Shown: piece by piece, positions 1-11,205 of the stretch
Layout: the number at the start of each line of letters is the position of its first letter
Numbering within the stretch: position 1 is the stretch's first letter
DNA from: Diadema setosum
Taxonomy: Eukaryota; Echinodermata; Echinoidea; Diadematoida; Diadematidae
DNA length: 64,000 nucleotides
Reading direction: 5' to 3'
NCBI RefSeq assembly: GCF_964275005.1
Contig: NC_092688.1
Location: 22,077,903 to 22,141,902 of the forward strand
Notes under the pieces: generated by a model
What the model saw: the letters and a program-made list of their open reading frames with translations, nothing else
What the model was told of the DNA's origin: nothing
Databases searched by the model: none
Position numbers and translations under genes: made by a program

Positions 1-116
1 ATAGTGTGATCGTTGTATTCTCGAATCACATGACGGATGTCCGAATGGTTTAGGTCACGTGACTTTTGTAAGGTACACATGACTGCAGCTGCTGATCAGT
101 CTGCTATAGGGCCCTA

Positions 117-1289
117 TAGGGCTCACACCCATAAATATTTCCCCATAGGGATGTGTGTTAAAAATCAAATTTCAAAAAAAAAATTGTAAAATAGCTGGGA
201 GAAATGAGGTATTTCAGCTTCACTAATCTGGATAAGTGAGATATACCCTTTCATCCATCAAATTTTCAGGGTGGATTCTTCAGTCCAAATTCTGTCCAGG
301 GGTCCGCAAAGCCAGACTACGAGTTCTTAATTGTCACTCAAAAAAATCACCTATTTTCCGTACACGTACCCAATGAAATATGTGACCCTGCACCTCAAAA
401 CAAGCAAAAAGTCGCCAGACATGAATTTTTAGTTAAGACCATATTCTGAAAGAACAGACTTTAAGCTTTAAAATGATGTATAACTCAAATCAAATTGACT
501 CTCCTAACTTACCTAAATATTGGAAAGAAAGCACAAACTCAGGAAAAGTGTGAACTGAGAAAAGAGGCTCTGAAGTACAGTGTCTATATTCAAGCGCTTA
601 ATCTTTACCAAACCGTGCTGGCTGTGTGATGAATGGGACAAAAACTGGATGTAAACCACCAGAGTAACAACAATGAAGGAATTATCAGATTAAAATGAAA
701 TTAAGCATGCCTCATTAACACATTTTGTCCATAATTAATGCCAACTTTCAAAGCAGTAGCACTATCCTTTCAAAAGTTATTAGAGTTGAAAGTGAAGAGT
801 GTGGACAAGGTTTTTCAGAAATGAAAAAGGGATTCTAAAGACACACCTAATCACATTATTCTACCAAAAATGTTCGAGATAAACTGCTAAAAAATCACAC
901 TTTCCTGCCCGTTTTATGACACCAAATTTTAGCATAATATAAAAGAAGACCCACTCTTTCAGAAAATATGAAAAAGTCAAGTTCGGCTTGGTTGACCCAT
1001 TTCACTTATTTTCAGTCCTCACACAAAATCAGTGTGTGCGACTTTATGTTCGTTTTGAGGTGCACGGTCACATATAGTCCCCTCAAATTCCATCAGAAAA
1101 GCTTTCATCTTCCAACCAAAATGCAGTTTGTAGAGGAATTCATACTCAATATCTACAGCTATTCAGTTTTTTTGCCAAACTACATCATTGATTTTTAATC
1201 AGTTTTTTCCTTCATTTATTTTGGTATCTTTGGTACGAATTTGTGAAGGGGTCTGGGACATTCCATTGTATTTACGGGTGTGAGCCCTG
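117..1289. mobile_element. MITE family D, copy 1 (interrupted by MITE C)
   Basis: The terminal inverted repeats read roughly AGGGCTCACACC at the left and GGTGTGAGCCCT at the right. The body matches a second, uninterrupted copy at 43130-43586 in inverted orientation, for example the stretches about a 'gtccgcaaagcc' block and about the 'tgcagtttg' block. Without the nested 692-bp element this copy is about 480 bp, close to the 457 bp of the other. The TIR resembles the CAGGG ends of hAT elements, but I could not see a clear 8-bp target duplication, so the superfamily is a guess. No ORF is present, so it is non-autonomous. Confidence 0.8.
381..1072. mobile_element. MITE family C, copy 1 (TA target duplication)
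   Basis: A 692-bp element with TIRs TGTGACCCTGCACCTCAAAA / its complement, flanked on both sides by TA. It sits inside MITE D. The uninterrupted D copy at 43130-43586 carries the empty site (about 'gaaatatagtcc'), which proves that one TA was duplicated. TA duplication plus a short TIR fits a non-autonomous Tc1/mariner-type element. Other copies lie at 10516-11205 and 39812-40537. No transposase ORF is present. Confidence 0.85.
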
Positions 1290-1487
1290 TACTGTAGTTT
1301 ACAGCCCCTGACTATAGACTGGCCCTTTCAAATTGTCATACCAATAATCGCTTTCCCAACGCATGATCTTCGATGCACTGAGTGACTTTATAGGATTTTT
1401 TTTAAGAATCATGAATGCAATGCCAACATACTGCGGCGTTTTAGCAAAGGAGAGGAGAGGAGAGGAGAGGACATGGGATCTTCAAAA

Positions 1488-1815
1488 ATTCAATTCAATT
1501 CAATTCAATTCAATTCAATTCAATTCAATTCAATTCAATTCAATTCAATTCAATTCAATCAAATCAATTCAATTCAATTCATTTTAATCGTCCATTAAAA
1601 ACATTACAGGAAATTCAGTGCGGGATTTGTACATATAAATGACGAAACATAACAAATACAATGTAGGCCCTATACATAGAGAGAGAACAACACGAAATAG
1701 TGCATGATAGATAGATGAATAACCGAACATGTATGCAAAGCCAAACTGTAAAGAACAATCGTATAAAAACGTGGCATAAAAACTGACGCCATTCACGGCA
1801 TGAAAAGCTCCAGAC
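1488..1815 (-). repeat. (CAATT)n tract and probable non-LTR 3' tail
   Basis: About 19 tandem CAATT units (1488-1580) are followed directly by AT-rich sequence that, read on the minus strand, contains 'ggacgattaaaatg' and then the repeat. A 3' UTR ending in a short simple-repeat tail is typical of CR1/L2-like LINEs or of SINEs that borrow their ends. Similar tails occur at 9540-9745, 18120-18230 and 56380-56600. No reverse transcriptase segment is visible here, so the LINE assignment is an inference. Confidence 0.45.
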
Positions 1816-2146
1816 ACCTTCCCTGTTGCTACGTTCCTAGTCTCTACCCCCCCCCCCCCATGTCAGCCTGCGATGCGATAAACTGAAACATCTCAAATCA
1901 ACTCTCCCTAAAATACAACACAACATACATACAAAAACAATCTAACATCAGTGATTATATCATCATAATAATTTCTTTCTAGATCCCACCAATATTGCAC
2001 ATAATCACTTCACTAATTCTGAGATATGATAATGATAGACCTAACGAATATAGTTGTACGTCAATTTGCCAGAAAAAAAAAAGAGAAAAAGAGAGACAAA
2101 CCAAGGAGTTCCTTGGACAAACTCAGAAGAATAGAATCATCTCCAG
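1816..2146. other. Unassigned intergenic stretch
   Basis: The stretch contains a poly-C run near 1848-1859 and AT-rich sequence. No coding signal, RNA gene or repeat copy was recognised. Confidence 0.5.
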
Positions 2147-2252
2147 GGGCGGATCCAGGAATCCCGACAAGGGGAGGGGCGCCAAAAATATTTCTGACAA
2201 ATAAAAATGCAATGTAAATGGGGGGGGGGGGGCGCCTCTGGATCCGCTCATG
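2147..2252. mobile_element. Short MITE, family F, copy 1
   Basis: The left end CCAGGGGCGGATCCAGGA and the right end CTCTGGATCCGCTCATG are imperfect inverted repeats. The interior holds 'ggggcgcc' and a poly-G run. The GGGGCGGATCCAGG terminus recurs in the neighbouring element at 2451-2846. CAGGGG ends suggest a hAT-type MITE, which I infer from the terminus only. Confidence 0.6.
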
Positions 2253-2450
2253 AACTCTGTGGTGTTTGTAGAACCTGACCCACACAAATTCATGAAAAAC
2301 TAGCTGGTGTCTTTCACTGCTGTATACATAGATTATTTACTTTTCTCAACTCTTTTCGACATGATATCAAAAGGAGAGGAAAAAACCCCTATTTTCCTCC
2401 ACAATACCTTTGGATGCCATTTATGATTAGGGAGACAATACATGCATATA

Positions 2451-2846
2451 AGCGGATCCAGAAGGACGCCCCGGGCGCCCCCCCCCCCCCCCCCCCCCAT
2501 TTTTAAACGAACCAGAAATAAAAAGAAAAAGTGAAAGGGGGAGCGCGGGCGCCCCCCTTTAATTTTTGAAGAAACCATATCTTTGTCAGCCGATTGTACT
2601 GGCAGCAGAAAATTACTTGTCAGCCGATGAATCCCGTTAGTGGAAAAATTGCGCGCTGGAGGGTTTTGTTTGCTTGTTTCTTGTTTTGTTTTGTTTTGTT
2701 TTGTTCTGTTTTGTTTTGTTTTGTTTTGTTTTTTTTGTTTTTTTTTTTTTGGGGGGGGGGTGGTCAGCCGATGAAACCCGGAAGTGGCACCAGAAATATT
2801 TTGGCGCCCCCACCCCCTTTCAGAATTCCTGGATCCGCCCCTGACA
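2451..2846. mobile_element. MITE family F, copy 2
   Basis: The left end is 'gcggatccagaagg' and the right end 'cctggatccgcccctga', again inverted. The interior carries long poly-C, (TTTTG)n and poly-G tracts around 2480, 2690-2740 and 2751-2760. The two F copies lie 200 bp apart. The apparent ORFs crossing this element are low-complexity and are not genes. Confidence 0.6.
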
Positions 2847-2897
2847 TGGTCATAATAAGGAGACACTGACCTTAAGGAGACAATTTATATATTTCCA

Positions 2898-2953
2898 ATA
2901 TTATTATTATTATTATTATTGTCATCATCATCATTATCATCATTATATTATTT

Positions 2954-3008
<55 letters not shown>

Positions 3009-3050
3009 CATCATCATCATCATCATCATCATCACCATCATCACCACCGT
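2898..3050. repeat. (ATT/ATC)n microsatellite
   Basis: The tract is tandem ATT units grading into ATC/ACC units. Reading frames through it give poly-Asn and poly-Asp, which are artefacts. Confidence 0.9.
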
Positions 3051-3239
3051 CATCATTCTGTTCGTAAGATTTTACTTGAGAATAGGGCGGCATTATAGAA
3101 GCCAAAGGCGATGTCGCCATATTGAGGCCATCAATCTATTTTGTTTTTCAAACAAACCAGTGAAACAGCTCATCACAATTCACAAGAATATTTTTCGATG
3201 AATGAATGAAGCGGAACTTTTTTTGTGTGCACTAGTTGT

Positions 3240-3425
3240 GACTCTCTAAAATCAAGGAGTTTCTTGCTATGTTACGGGATCTCCCTTTAATGTCCAATCC
3301 CAAGGCTAGAGTGTTTTACCTACACCAGAGAAGGAACAACACACAACACTGCTAGACCCGGGATTCTGAACCCGAGTCATTTGGATCTGGAGGCAGACGA
3401 GCAACCGACTGAGCCATATCACAGG
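3240..3425 (-). repeat. tRNA-derived SINE-like segment
   Basis: On the minus strand, 3353-3420 reads as a degenerate tRNA. It has an A-box-like TGGCTCAGTCGG and a B-box-like GGGTTCAGAATCCCG containing an extra base. The following minus-strand sequence, with 'agggagatcccgtaac', looks like a SINE body. It lacks a convincing acceptor stem, so I call it a SINE head or tRNA pseudogene rather than a tRNA gene. Confidence 0.55.
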
Positions 3426-3780
3426 TACCGTCCATAAACATTTCAACAATCTGTTACAAACATGATAAGCAACTTGATATGGGTCCCGTAAAATCCATCA
3501 CTGCTGTACATGGAGTACTGTTTCGCAACAGAGAAATGGCGCACGGCAAGTTTTAAAATACGAGCTTATAGTTTAGCGTGTAGGTTATAGTAGTAAAGTT
3601 GTGCGCCAATAACATCGTCACCGTATACATCTGATTTGCAAATGGTTGCGTCTATCATGACCATTCAGTCATCACTATATGTTAGCTTTTCATTACTATA
3701 AGTACTAACACTTTTTTTTTTACACTGCATGACATTATACTGTCCAATTTGTTTGAATCAACAGTGAATTCTGCCATTGC

Positions 3781-6700
3781 TTATTTGAGTGGACGGATCA
3801 TCATAAAGCTGTCTTTGACCTGGACTCGTTTGTCCAGAGTCTTGATACTAGCGTTGTTCCATCGCATCCCTGACTGATCGTCGGGGGATTCAGTCCAATG
3901 TCGTCCGTTGAGGTTGGCCGTGGTGCACTTATTGTACCACCATCCACCGTATCGGGCGATGGCGCAGTTTCCGTTTTTGAACTTGTCGTTATCCGAGTCG
4001 TAGGTAGTGAAAAACATTTTATTCTGTGTTTTCAACGAGTCAGTCGCGTTCCCTCGGTAGTTAGCAAGTCGCAAGCGATACCTGTGAAAAAAGTAAACAT
4101 TACGATGGGTGTCATAGGAAATGGCGCTTAACGTGAATAATAAGGTGGTGGTTATGTTTGCTGTTAATTTTTAAGTCCGGCTTTTATTTCATAATTATTC
4201 TGACAATACAATAACTTTAAGATAAGGTAAGATAAGGCATGTTTGAAAAATGCGTAACTATAGAATTATCGTGACAAGTGTGGTAGAACAAGAAGAATTA
4301 GTGAAATACAATTCTGGTATTGGCAACAGTCACAAAGAAAATCCATTTGATTATTATTATTATTCATTTATTGTTTATTATTTAGAATGACATATTAGAG
4401 TTATTAATAACTATTGCTAATGCTGTCTGCTCGAAGAAAAACCTTGTCAATGGAATGGCATCAAATCATTATTGTTATTCTTATTCAATATCATTGCTCG
4501 CACAATACAAATTCTACAGTTTCGTATGCTTACACTGACAATGGCAAAATGTTAAATAGTTATCAACATCTAACAGAAAAAGCAATTAATTTTTCCGAAC
4601 TTCAGACATTCGATGTTTAAATATTTTTTCTTTGACATTCGTTCATAATTCTATAGTCAATCAACACTGCGGCTCAAATTGCTCAAACAATCCATAAGAC
4701 TTGGCATCAAAGTCGTTTGGGTGGTATATGGAGAATATTGTATGCTTATACCTCAAACCTACCTAAGGAGTTTACGAAGTAATCAAAGTAGGGCGCCTAC
4801 TGTCTTTCACAGCTGATCAACAAAAATTCAGCAAAACAAAACAAAAATAAGGATGACAAAAATGTAATCATAAATTTACAGGATTGGATCTCCAGCGAAA
4901 GGTATGGAATATTGTGCAAAGAAAAAAAAAAATGTGATTTTGTTCATCATGAACTTCGACAAACTGTGGGATCAAATTTGGATTCTTGCTTCTGTAAATA
5001 GTATGATGAACTTTGAGCAAACACTTTGAGCAGAAATGCCTTTTTTTTTTAAATCAAGATCGCTGAAAATAGACTCGATTCCAATTCGATCCCTATTATT
5101 ACAACAGTAAACCAATAATAATCCAATCAACTCACAATTCGGACGCATCTGACAGCACGAAATCGTACTCTGCGTAGAGGGGCACATCATCCAACCTTTT
5201 CATATCCACGCGGAGGCGGACGGACTGCTTGGCCAGACGATAAAGCTTCTCCAGCCCCAGCCAATGGTCTTCCGCCACGTCACCAAATCCTCTGACGTAG
5301 TCTCTCCACGAAGCATTGAATGACAATGCAGCACTGAAGCGCCGCTGTCAAGAGGAATGTTCATGTCGATTTGCCTTTGTCTTTTTAATTTTTTTTTATT
5401 TAAATGTGGCTTCTTCATTTTCACAATAGACAAATGATTATTAAACAAATCTGGCATACAGTTTCATTTGACAAAACTGAGAATTTGCCTTAAGATAATG
5501 GTTTGAATCCACTTTGACGCAAAGGAAGGTCCTGGCGCCGATTGTTTTAATAACTAATCTAGAAATCACTTCACTCGAATGAAAGCTGTTTTATGCATCT
5601 ACATCGACTTCCAAGTCACCTCCAATTGACTTTGTTTGTTCCTCCAAATTCTCACAGGGAAAAACTTTTCCGGGAAAATGAGGACTTTGCATAAACACGA
5701 AAATACTCAACAACGTTCACCGCGCTCGGGACAATGGCAATGAAACAACACAGTTGAAGCCATATCTAATTTGAACATATCCAAAATGAGGGCAGTTCTT
5801 CATTCTCTTTATCTCTCTTTTACGCTTTCATTAATCACGTTTTTCATTTATATTATTATGCAACCTCCCAAGCATTACCAAGACATACAGGGTATATCAA
5901 TCATAGTTTGCGCAAACAGTTGACAAAGGCTTGAGGTTTGGTGTACCCTTGGATATACAGTATGTAGGTTATTACATTACTTATTAAAGGACGTAATTTA
6001 ATTTGACAATCAAGGTTACAGTGTAATTATGCATTCTTTACAACCTCTTTTTCAAGTGGATGCTTGCTCTTTCAGTGAAGGTTGATTTTTGTTGGGTTTA
6101 ATTGGCTGATAATGAATTGCTTTCTCAAAAAAAGGGATTTTTCGCTGCTATTCATAAACATTTTTCAAGCGCCGTATTCCATTATGACTACATGCTCTTT
6201 GCGAAAGAAAATCCGTATACACGTTGTATAGAGAAAATAGGAAGCTCCAAGAAAACTTCCATCATTCCTTATTTTTATCTTATATAATCCTTATCTTTTA
6301 TGAACTGTAATCACACATATCGACTAAATTTGCTAAGACAAAGGTACGAATTCCCTCTTGATTTATTGTGCAGAGAATAAAATTATGATATGCTTAACCT
6401 TTGCAGTTGGTTTTAATAAGCCTTTTCTTTAATCTTATCGAAAATAAATGAATTACCTTACAGTGACTTTGAAATCTCAGTATGCACACACATACAGACG
6501 CAAATACACAAACATCGTATGATATAATTATAATTATACAAACTACATAATGACTGCTGTTTCATTACATCAATAGCACGGCGTGATGTAAAGTGAAACA
6601 GCATAATAAAGTTTGCAAGAGTGTCATAGAAATGTATTTTAATTGCATATCAACCACGTACACAACAAGGGAAATTACTCTCGAGACAGGCTAATGAAAG

Positions 6701-7621
6701 TGAGAATTATTACAATGCCCCATTTCGCTCTACCTGAAACAGTGTCCATCCTCCCCCGTCGGTCTCCATGTCACAGTAGACAAAAAAGGGTCCATCGCCC
6801 GGAGGGTTGATTGGAAAAACTCCGCTAGCGATACTATCCATGTCTGCATAATCTGCACATGTTTGGGCGACTGAGAAAAATCACACAAAAACTGGCATTG
6901 TTTGTTCATGTACATGTAATTCATTTGGTTTCCTCACAGAAATTATAATTTATTCCGGCGTATTCTACGCAATTTGTTTTCCTTTGTGTGGGGTGCGTGG
7001 GTGTGATATTATCATGATTACAGGTGCTCGCATAGCATAATATTTTGCATGTTGAATTTAAGCTGTGAATTCAGCATTATACTCATCAAATTTTCCTAAA
7101 GCAGAACAAGTTAATTTGTCACACTATATTACATGATAATGTTCCAAAATATCACGACTTGCATGTACATAGTTCATACTGACGTCCTAAACGGCGGTGG
7201 ATAACTTTTGAACGTAAAATGTATACATTTCCGCCAATGTTGTCTGGTAAAGGGTTTTCATTTCTTAACTATAAAGCTCTTTCTTTTTTTGTCTATGTAC
7301 ACCGAGAGGACGTGAATGTCATATATTTAAGTAAAATTATTCAATAGAGTAATTTTTCATTTGATTTGATAAATATTGTTTCAATGTGCCGTCACCACAT
7401 TTTTTTTTATTTCTTTGTTTGTTTGTTTGTTTGTTTGTTTGTTTAGGTTTTGAGTGCAATGAATGCAATGGGTATATACTCACCCGGCACACAAATGGCG
7501 CTTTCCAGCTGCGGCGCCACGTTGCTCAGAGCCTTTTGCAAATGACGATGTGTTGGTATCCGTCGTTGAAATGTTGGCAGCTTGGTATTTCCTTGTGCGA
7601 TTGGGCGACATTGGCTGTTGA
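3781..7621 (-). CDS. Fibrinogen-related domain (FReD) protein, four exons, 5' end unresolved
   Basis: Exons on the minus strand are 7621-7484, 6870-6734, 5344-5136 and 4081-3781 (stop TAA at 3783-3781). All are bounded by AG/GT and their phases agree (1, 0, 2). The first exon encodes a 46-residue linker ending in ESAICVP. The second holds CADYADMDSIASG and the domain-start motif YCDMETDGGGWTLFQ. The third begins RRFSAALSFNASWRDYVRGF and includes WLGLEKLYRL and YAEYDF. The fourth has the calcium-site-like TTYDSDNDKF, the NCA...WWYNKC cysteine pair, NLNGRH and the terminal MMIRP. These are diagnostic FReD features, and the domain appears complete at about 215 residues. The family includes secreted ficolin/tenascin/FREP-type lectins of innate immunity. 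I see no signal peptide, so at least one upstream exon is missing (candidate at 9932-9986). Ligand and exact subfamily cannot be told. Confidence 0.9.
4082..5135 (-). other. FReD intron, no further feature
   Basis: AT-rich intron between the third and last recognised exons. It contains a short ATT run near 4354 and no recognisable gene or repeat family. Confidence 0.6.
5345..6733 (-). other. FReD intron, no further feature
   Basis: AT-rich intron between the WTLFQ exon and the RRFSAA exon. I see no repeat family, RNA gene or coding signal in it. Confidence 0.6.
7416..7446. repeat. (GTTT)n microsatellite
   Basis: About eight tandem GTTT units lie inside the FReD intron, just downstream (minus strand) of the 7484 donor. 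Confidence 0.85.
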
Positions 7622-8217
7622 CTGAGATTGTCGACGAGGATGTACGAAGTGCCAATGAAAAAAAAAAAAAAAGAATCTTGGAAACACCACCACTGCTTTA
7701 CAATATTGAAAACCATAGCGCCCGGGTATTAAATATAGTGCAATTGGTTATTAGGTAGATGTATAGGTAATTTCAGGTCCAAAAGTGTACTCATGTTTAT
7801 TCTTATCACAGTTCTCATGTCAAAAATTATCTTATAGGTACACAAGTTAGGATACCTTCATCAGAAAATGCTTAACTTTCCATACTTTAGCATCTTCTAT
7901 TATTGTTAATTAAAAGTTCCAAATTTTCAAGATAACATAGTATACTTTAACAACTTTTGTAACTTCCCAAAAGCATCGATTTGCGGGCCTCTGCTTTTGC
8001 TGCTCCAAAATCTCGCATTTGACAGTCTCTATCATCTGACACAATGCCCTATGATAATTTTAAAAACATTCGTTTTAAGAAATCTATGAAAAATTAAGCA
8101 TCTCCTGCTTGCTCCGTTTCGTGTCTGTAATGCGAACGAAGGAACACCGCCATGATATACCACAGCACAATGCAAATGACTGTTCCTTCAATTGTCGTGA
8201 GAAAATTGATATTCTTA

Positions 8218-9331
8218 ATAATAATAATAATACTAATACTACTACTACTAATAATAATAATAATAATAGTCAGTACTTAGAACGCATAATACCATAAGAT
8301 ATACGTGTCTCTATACGTGTACAAAATTAATGAAAACAAAATCTCATCACATATTTCTCTATTCAAACATATAATCAACAATTATCAAAAAGGTGAGTTT
8401 TTAACACAGATTTGAATTTATCAAAATCTGTGATGCATCTAACGCTGAGAGGAAGATTATTCCATAATGACGGTGCCATTTTTCCAAAAGCCCTATCACC
8501 AAATGTCTTAGATTTGACACTTATTTCAGAGAGATTTTTTTTTTTTAATTTTGAGTGCAGATTACGACCAGGATGATATGGCGTGATGAGTTCACTGAGA
8601 TATACAGGGGCATTTCCATGAAAACATTTGAAAACAAGGGTCAAAACCAAAGACGCTTAACTATCTCTACTATCTTTGGTCAAAACCTTAAACCTGATAC
8701 GAGCTCTTATGGGCAACCAATGAAGACTACGAAGAATGCACTGTAAAAACATCGGTGTTAGATTTAACACCATGGGTGTTAAATCTAACACCGATCAAGC
8801 TTCAATAGAGGACCACACCAACAGGTGTAGAAATGTATTGTGACGGTGTTAATAAGTGTTCACCTGCCACTTCGTGGTGTAAATTTGACACTGTGGCTGG
8901 TGATATTTCTGACACTGCGCTAGAGTTAATTAAATAATGACACTGCATGGTGTTGATTTGATATTGATGGTGTTAATTTCAATGGTATAACACCCGTCCA
9001 GCTTCAATAGGAGACCACACCAACTGGTGTTACTGTGGTGTAAATGTGTTTACATATTTTTTCAAAAATCAAGTACTTTATCGGAAAATTCTTTATCGTC
9101 TTGTTGGTGTTCAAAATTAACAGGAAGTGTAGTCACTAAGAAACTATTCAAAAAACAATTTCATATTTTGAAATGACACCCGGAGGTGTTAATCTAGCAC
9201 CATGAATGAGCACCGGAAATTTAACACCAGCTCGGTGTTTCATATTTAACACAGGACTTTTTGCAGTGTGGGAGTTATATGATCAAATTTCCTTTTGCGG
9301 GTTACTTTTTAGCCCAAGGAAAGCAAAAAAA
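8218..9331 (-). mobile_element. LINE (CR1/L2/Jockey-type) 3' fragment, split by a MITE
   Basis: On the minus strand the end of a non-LTR reverse transcriptase ORF is readable. 9316-9272 gives KVTRKRKFDHITP. After the inserted MITE (9268-8739) the frame resumes with LRSLHWLPIRARIRF-like sequence and continues with VFKCFHGNAPVYLSELI, FGDRAFGKMAPSLWNNLP and FKSVLKTHLF (stop near 8375). These are the standard C-terminal motifs of CR1/L2-like LINE ORF2. The copy is 5'-truncated near 9331, has an internal stop near the LHWLPI region, and ends in an (ATT/AGT)n tail near 8218-8270. It is a dead copy. Confidence 0.85.
8739..9268. mobile_element. MITE family E, copy 1 (CACTGTAAAAA ends)
   Basis: A 530-bp element with TIRs CACTGTAAAAA / TTTTTGCAGTG and a 2-bp TG flank on each side. 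The interior is packed with 'ggtgtta' and 'aacacc' words in both orientations, so it can fold on itself. It interrupts a LINE ORF, and removing it with one TG copy restores the FDHITP-ILRSLHWLP reading. A second, inverted copy starts at 18610. No transposase is encoded. Confidence 0.85.
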
Positions 9332-9539
9332 AAAAAAAATCTTCGTAAAACGGCATGTAGGCCCATAATCATATTGTCAAATGTATGAATGAGATTTGAC
9401 TAACGGGTGTGTCGCGTGCCTCCCGTCACGTTCATCGCAGTGAGAACAATGAGTGCAACCCAGCAACGGACCTGTACACATAAAAATCGAAACCGATAAA
9501 AGAGAGCTCAGTTATGCTTCTAACGAAGACGAACAAAAA

Positions 9540-9745
9540 ATATATATATATTATCATGACGTTTTGTATGATTTCAATTTTCAATTTCAATTTCAATTTC
9601 AGTTTTATTTTCGTATTTCTCGATGGAAAATACATAAAATATAACAAAATAATGATACAGAATGTCCAGCTTGGATATTGTACAAAAAAGAAATACAAAA
9701 ACAAATACAAAAGAAATGAATGTATGTTAGTCTCTGTATAACGCA
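9540..9745 (-). repeat. Probable non-LTR 3' tail with (TTGAAA)n
   Basis: Read on the minus strand, an AT-rich 3' UTR-like sequence ends in 'aataaaactgaaattgaaattg'. This AATAAA-plus-simple-repeat arrangement matches the tails at 1488-1815 and 56380-56600. No coding part remains. Confidence 0.4.
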
Positions 9746-9818
9746 CGATGTATATTCAGCGTACAGTCACAGTGTTGAAAAACTCACCATTGTAAGAGGG
9801 ATTTAATCCATTTCACCG

Positions 9819-10029
9819 ATGAAATCCACGTCTGTTGCACACTTAAGTGACAGGAAAGTGTTCAACAAATCGCAGTCACGTCAAAAGAGTTATGACGTAC
9901 GATGCACCGTCGACGTAATCGGTGAACTCACGATTTTCGAGCTCCCCGACCACATACATGTCATACTCGTTGGCAAACATCAAAACTGGTCTTTAGATGA
10001 ATCAGATGCTGTTGCACCAACGAGTTTTG
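9819..10029 (+). CDS. Candidate coding exon, unrecognised (plus strand)
   Basis: An open frame from ATG 9822 runs about 69 codons with balanced composition (SYDVRCTVDVIGELTIF, HIHVILVGKHQNW) into a consensus donor, TTTTG|GTAAGT, at 10030. The GC content is raised against the flanks. I found no downstream plus-strand partner exon, because the next 330 bp are microsatellite. The complementary strand also has a plausible exon (9986-9932), so only one of the two is likely real. Function unknown. Confidence 0.3.
9932..9986 (-). CDS. Candidate 5' exon of the FReD gene
   Basis: On the minus strand an acceptor-like 'agaccag' precedes ATG at 9980. The frame reads MFANEYDMYVVGELEN and ends in a consensus donor (C|GTGAGT) at 9931 in phase 1. 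The next recognised FReD exon (7621) needs exactly phase 1. Against it, the resulting N-terminus has no signal peptide and the exon is short. It could also be a chance ORF antisense to the plus-strand candidate. Confidence 0.25.
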
Positions 10030-10074
10030 GTAAGTGTGTGTATGTGTGTATCATGGTGCCGTTGTTGTCTCTCC

Positions 10075-10355
10075 CTCCCTCTATCTATTATATCTATCTA
10101 TCTATCTGCCCCCGTCTCCCCCCTCCCTCTCTCTCTCTCTCTCTCTCTCCCTCCCTCCCTCTCTCTCCTGGATGTGTGTACAAGAGTGTGTCCATATTAT
10201 GGTTGTACATGATATATATATATATATGATAAAAATAGCAATAATAATAACCATAATAATAATAATAATAATAATATCATTATTATTATTATTATTGTTA
10301 TTATTATTATTATTATTATTATTGTTATTGTTATTGTTATTAATGATAATAATGT
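10075..10355. repeat. Microsatellite cluster (CTAT, CT, AT, AAT/ATT)
   Basis: In order the cluster holds (CTAT)n near 10085, (CT)n and CCCT near 10125-10167, (AT)n near 10212-10226, and a long (AAT)n then (ATT/GTT)n block at 10245-10345. Reading frames through it are poly-Leu, poly-Ile or poly-Asn and are not genes. Confidence 0.9.
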
Positions 10356-10515
10356 ACTCTTGGCACATGACACCACCACAGCATGCATTCGTACCCGTTT
10401 TAATCTATGATTCGATCAATGTAAAACCAAAAATAATTATTGATAATAAGAGCACTCTATATACCTCTTATCTTTATTACGTTAAAATAATACAGCTTTT
10501 CTAAGAGCCTGTATA

Positions 10516-11205
10516 TGTGACCGTGCACCTCAAAACGCACATAAAGTCGCACACACAGATTTTGCGTGAGGACTGTAAATAAGTGAAATGGGTCAACCTA
10601 GCCGAACTTGACTTTTTCATATTTTCTGAAAGAGCGGGTCTTCTTTTCCATTACGCTAAAATTTGGTATCGTAAAACGGGCAGGAAAGTGTGTTTTTTAG
10701 CAGTTTATCTCGAACATTTTTGGTAGAATAGTGTGATTAGGTGTGTCTTTAGAATTCCTTTTTTTCATTTCTGAAAAACCTTGTCCACACTCTTCACTTT
10801 CAACTCTAATAACTTTTTAAAGGATAGTGCTACTGCTTTGGAATTTGGCATTAATTATGGACAGAATGTTTTAATGAGGCATGCTTAATTTCAATTTAAT
10901 CTGACAATCCCTTCATTGTTGTTACTCTGGTGGTTTACTTCCTGCTTTGTCCCATTCATCGCACAGCCAGCACGGTTTGGTAAATATTAAGCGCTTGAAT
11001 AGACATTGTACTTCAGAGCCTCTTTTCTCATTTCACACTTTTCCTGAGTTTGTGCTTTCTTTCCAATATTTAGATAGGTTAGGAGAGTCCATTTGATTTG
11101 AGCTATTCATCATTTTAAAGCTTAAAGTCTGCTCTTTCAGAATATGGTGCTAACTAAATATTCATGTCTGGCGACTTTTTATTTGTTTTGAGGTGCAGGG
11201 TCACA
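10516..11205. mobile_element. MITE family C, copy 2
   Basis: A 690-bp copy with TIRs TGTGACCGTGCACCTCAAAA / complement and TA on both sides (10514-10515, 11206-11207). It is inverted relative to the copy at 381-1072 and collinear over its whole length. Confidence 0.85.

Noticed and set aside
2333-2866. A 177-codon minus-strand open frame
   Set aside because: It runs through poly-C, (AAAAC)n and poly-G tracts of MITE F; the composition is low-complexity and not coding.
3353-3420. A tRNA gene on the minus strand
   Set aside because: A- and B-box-like words are present, but the B box has an extra base and no acceptor stem pairs; a SINE head fits better.
10034-10504. A 156-codon plus-strand open frame
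   Set aside because: It is made of (CT)n, (AT)n and (ATT)n microsatellites, giving Ser/Leu/Ile runs.
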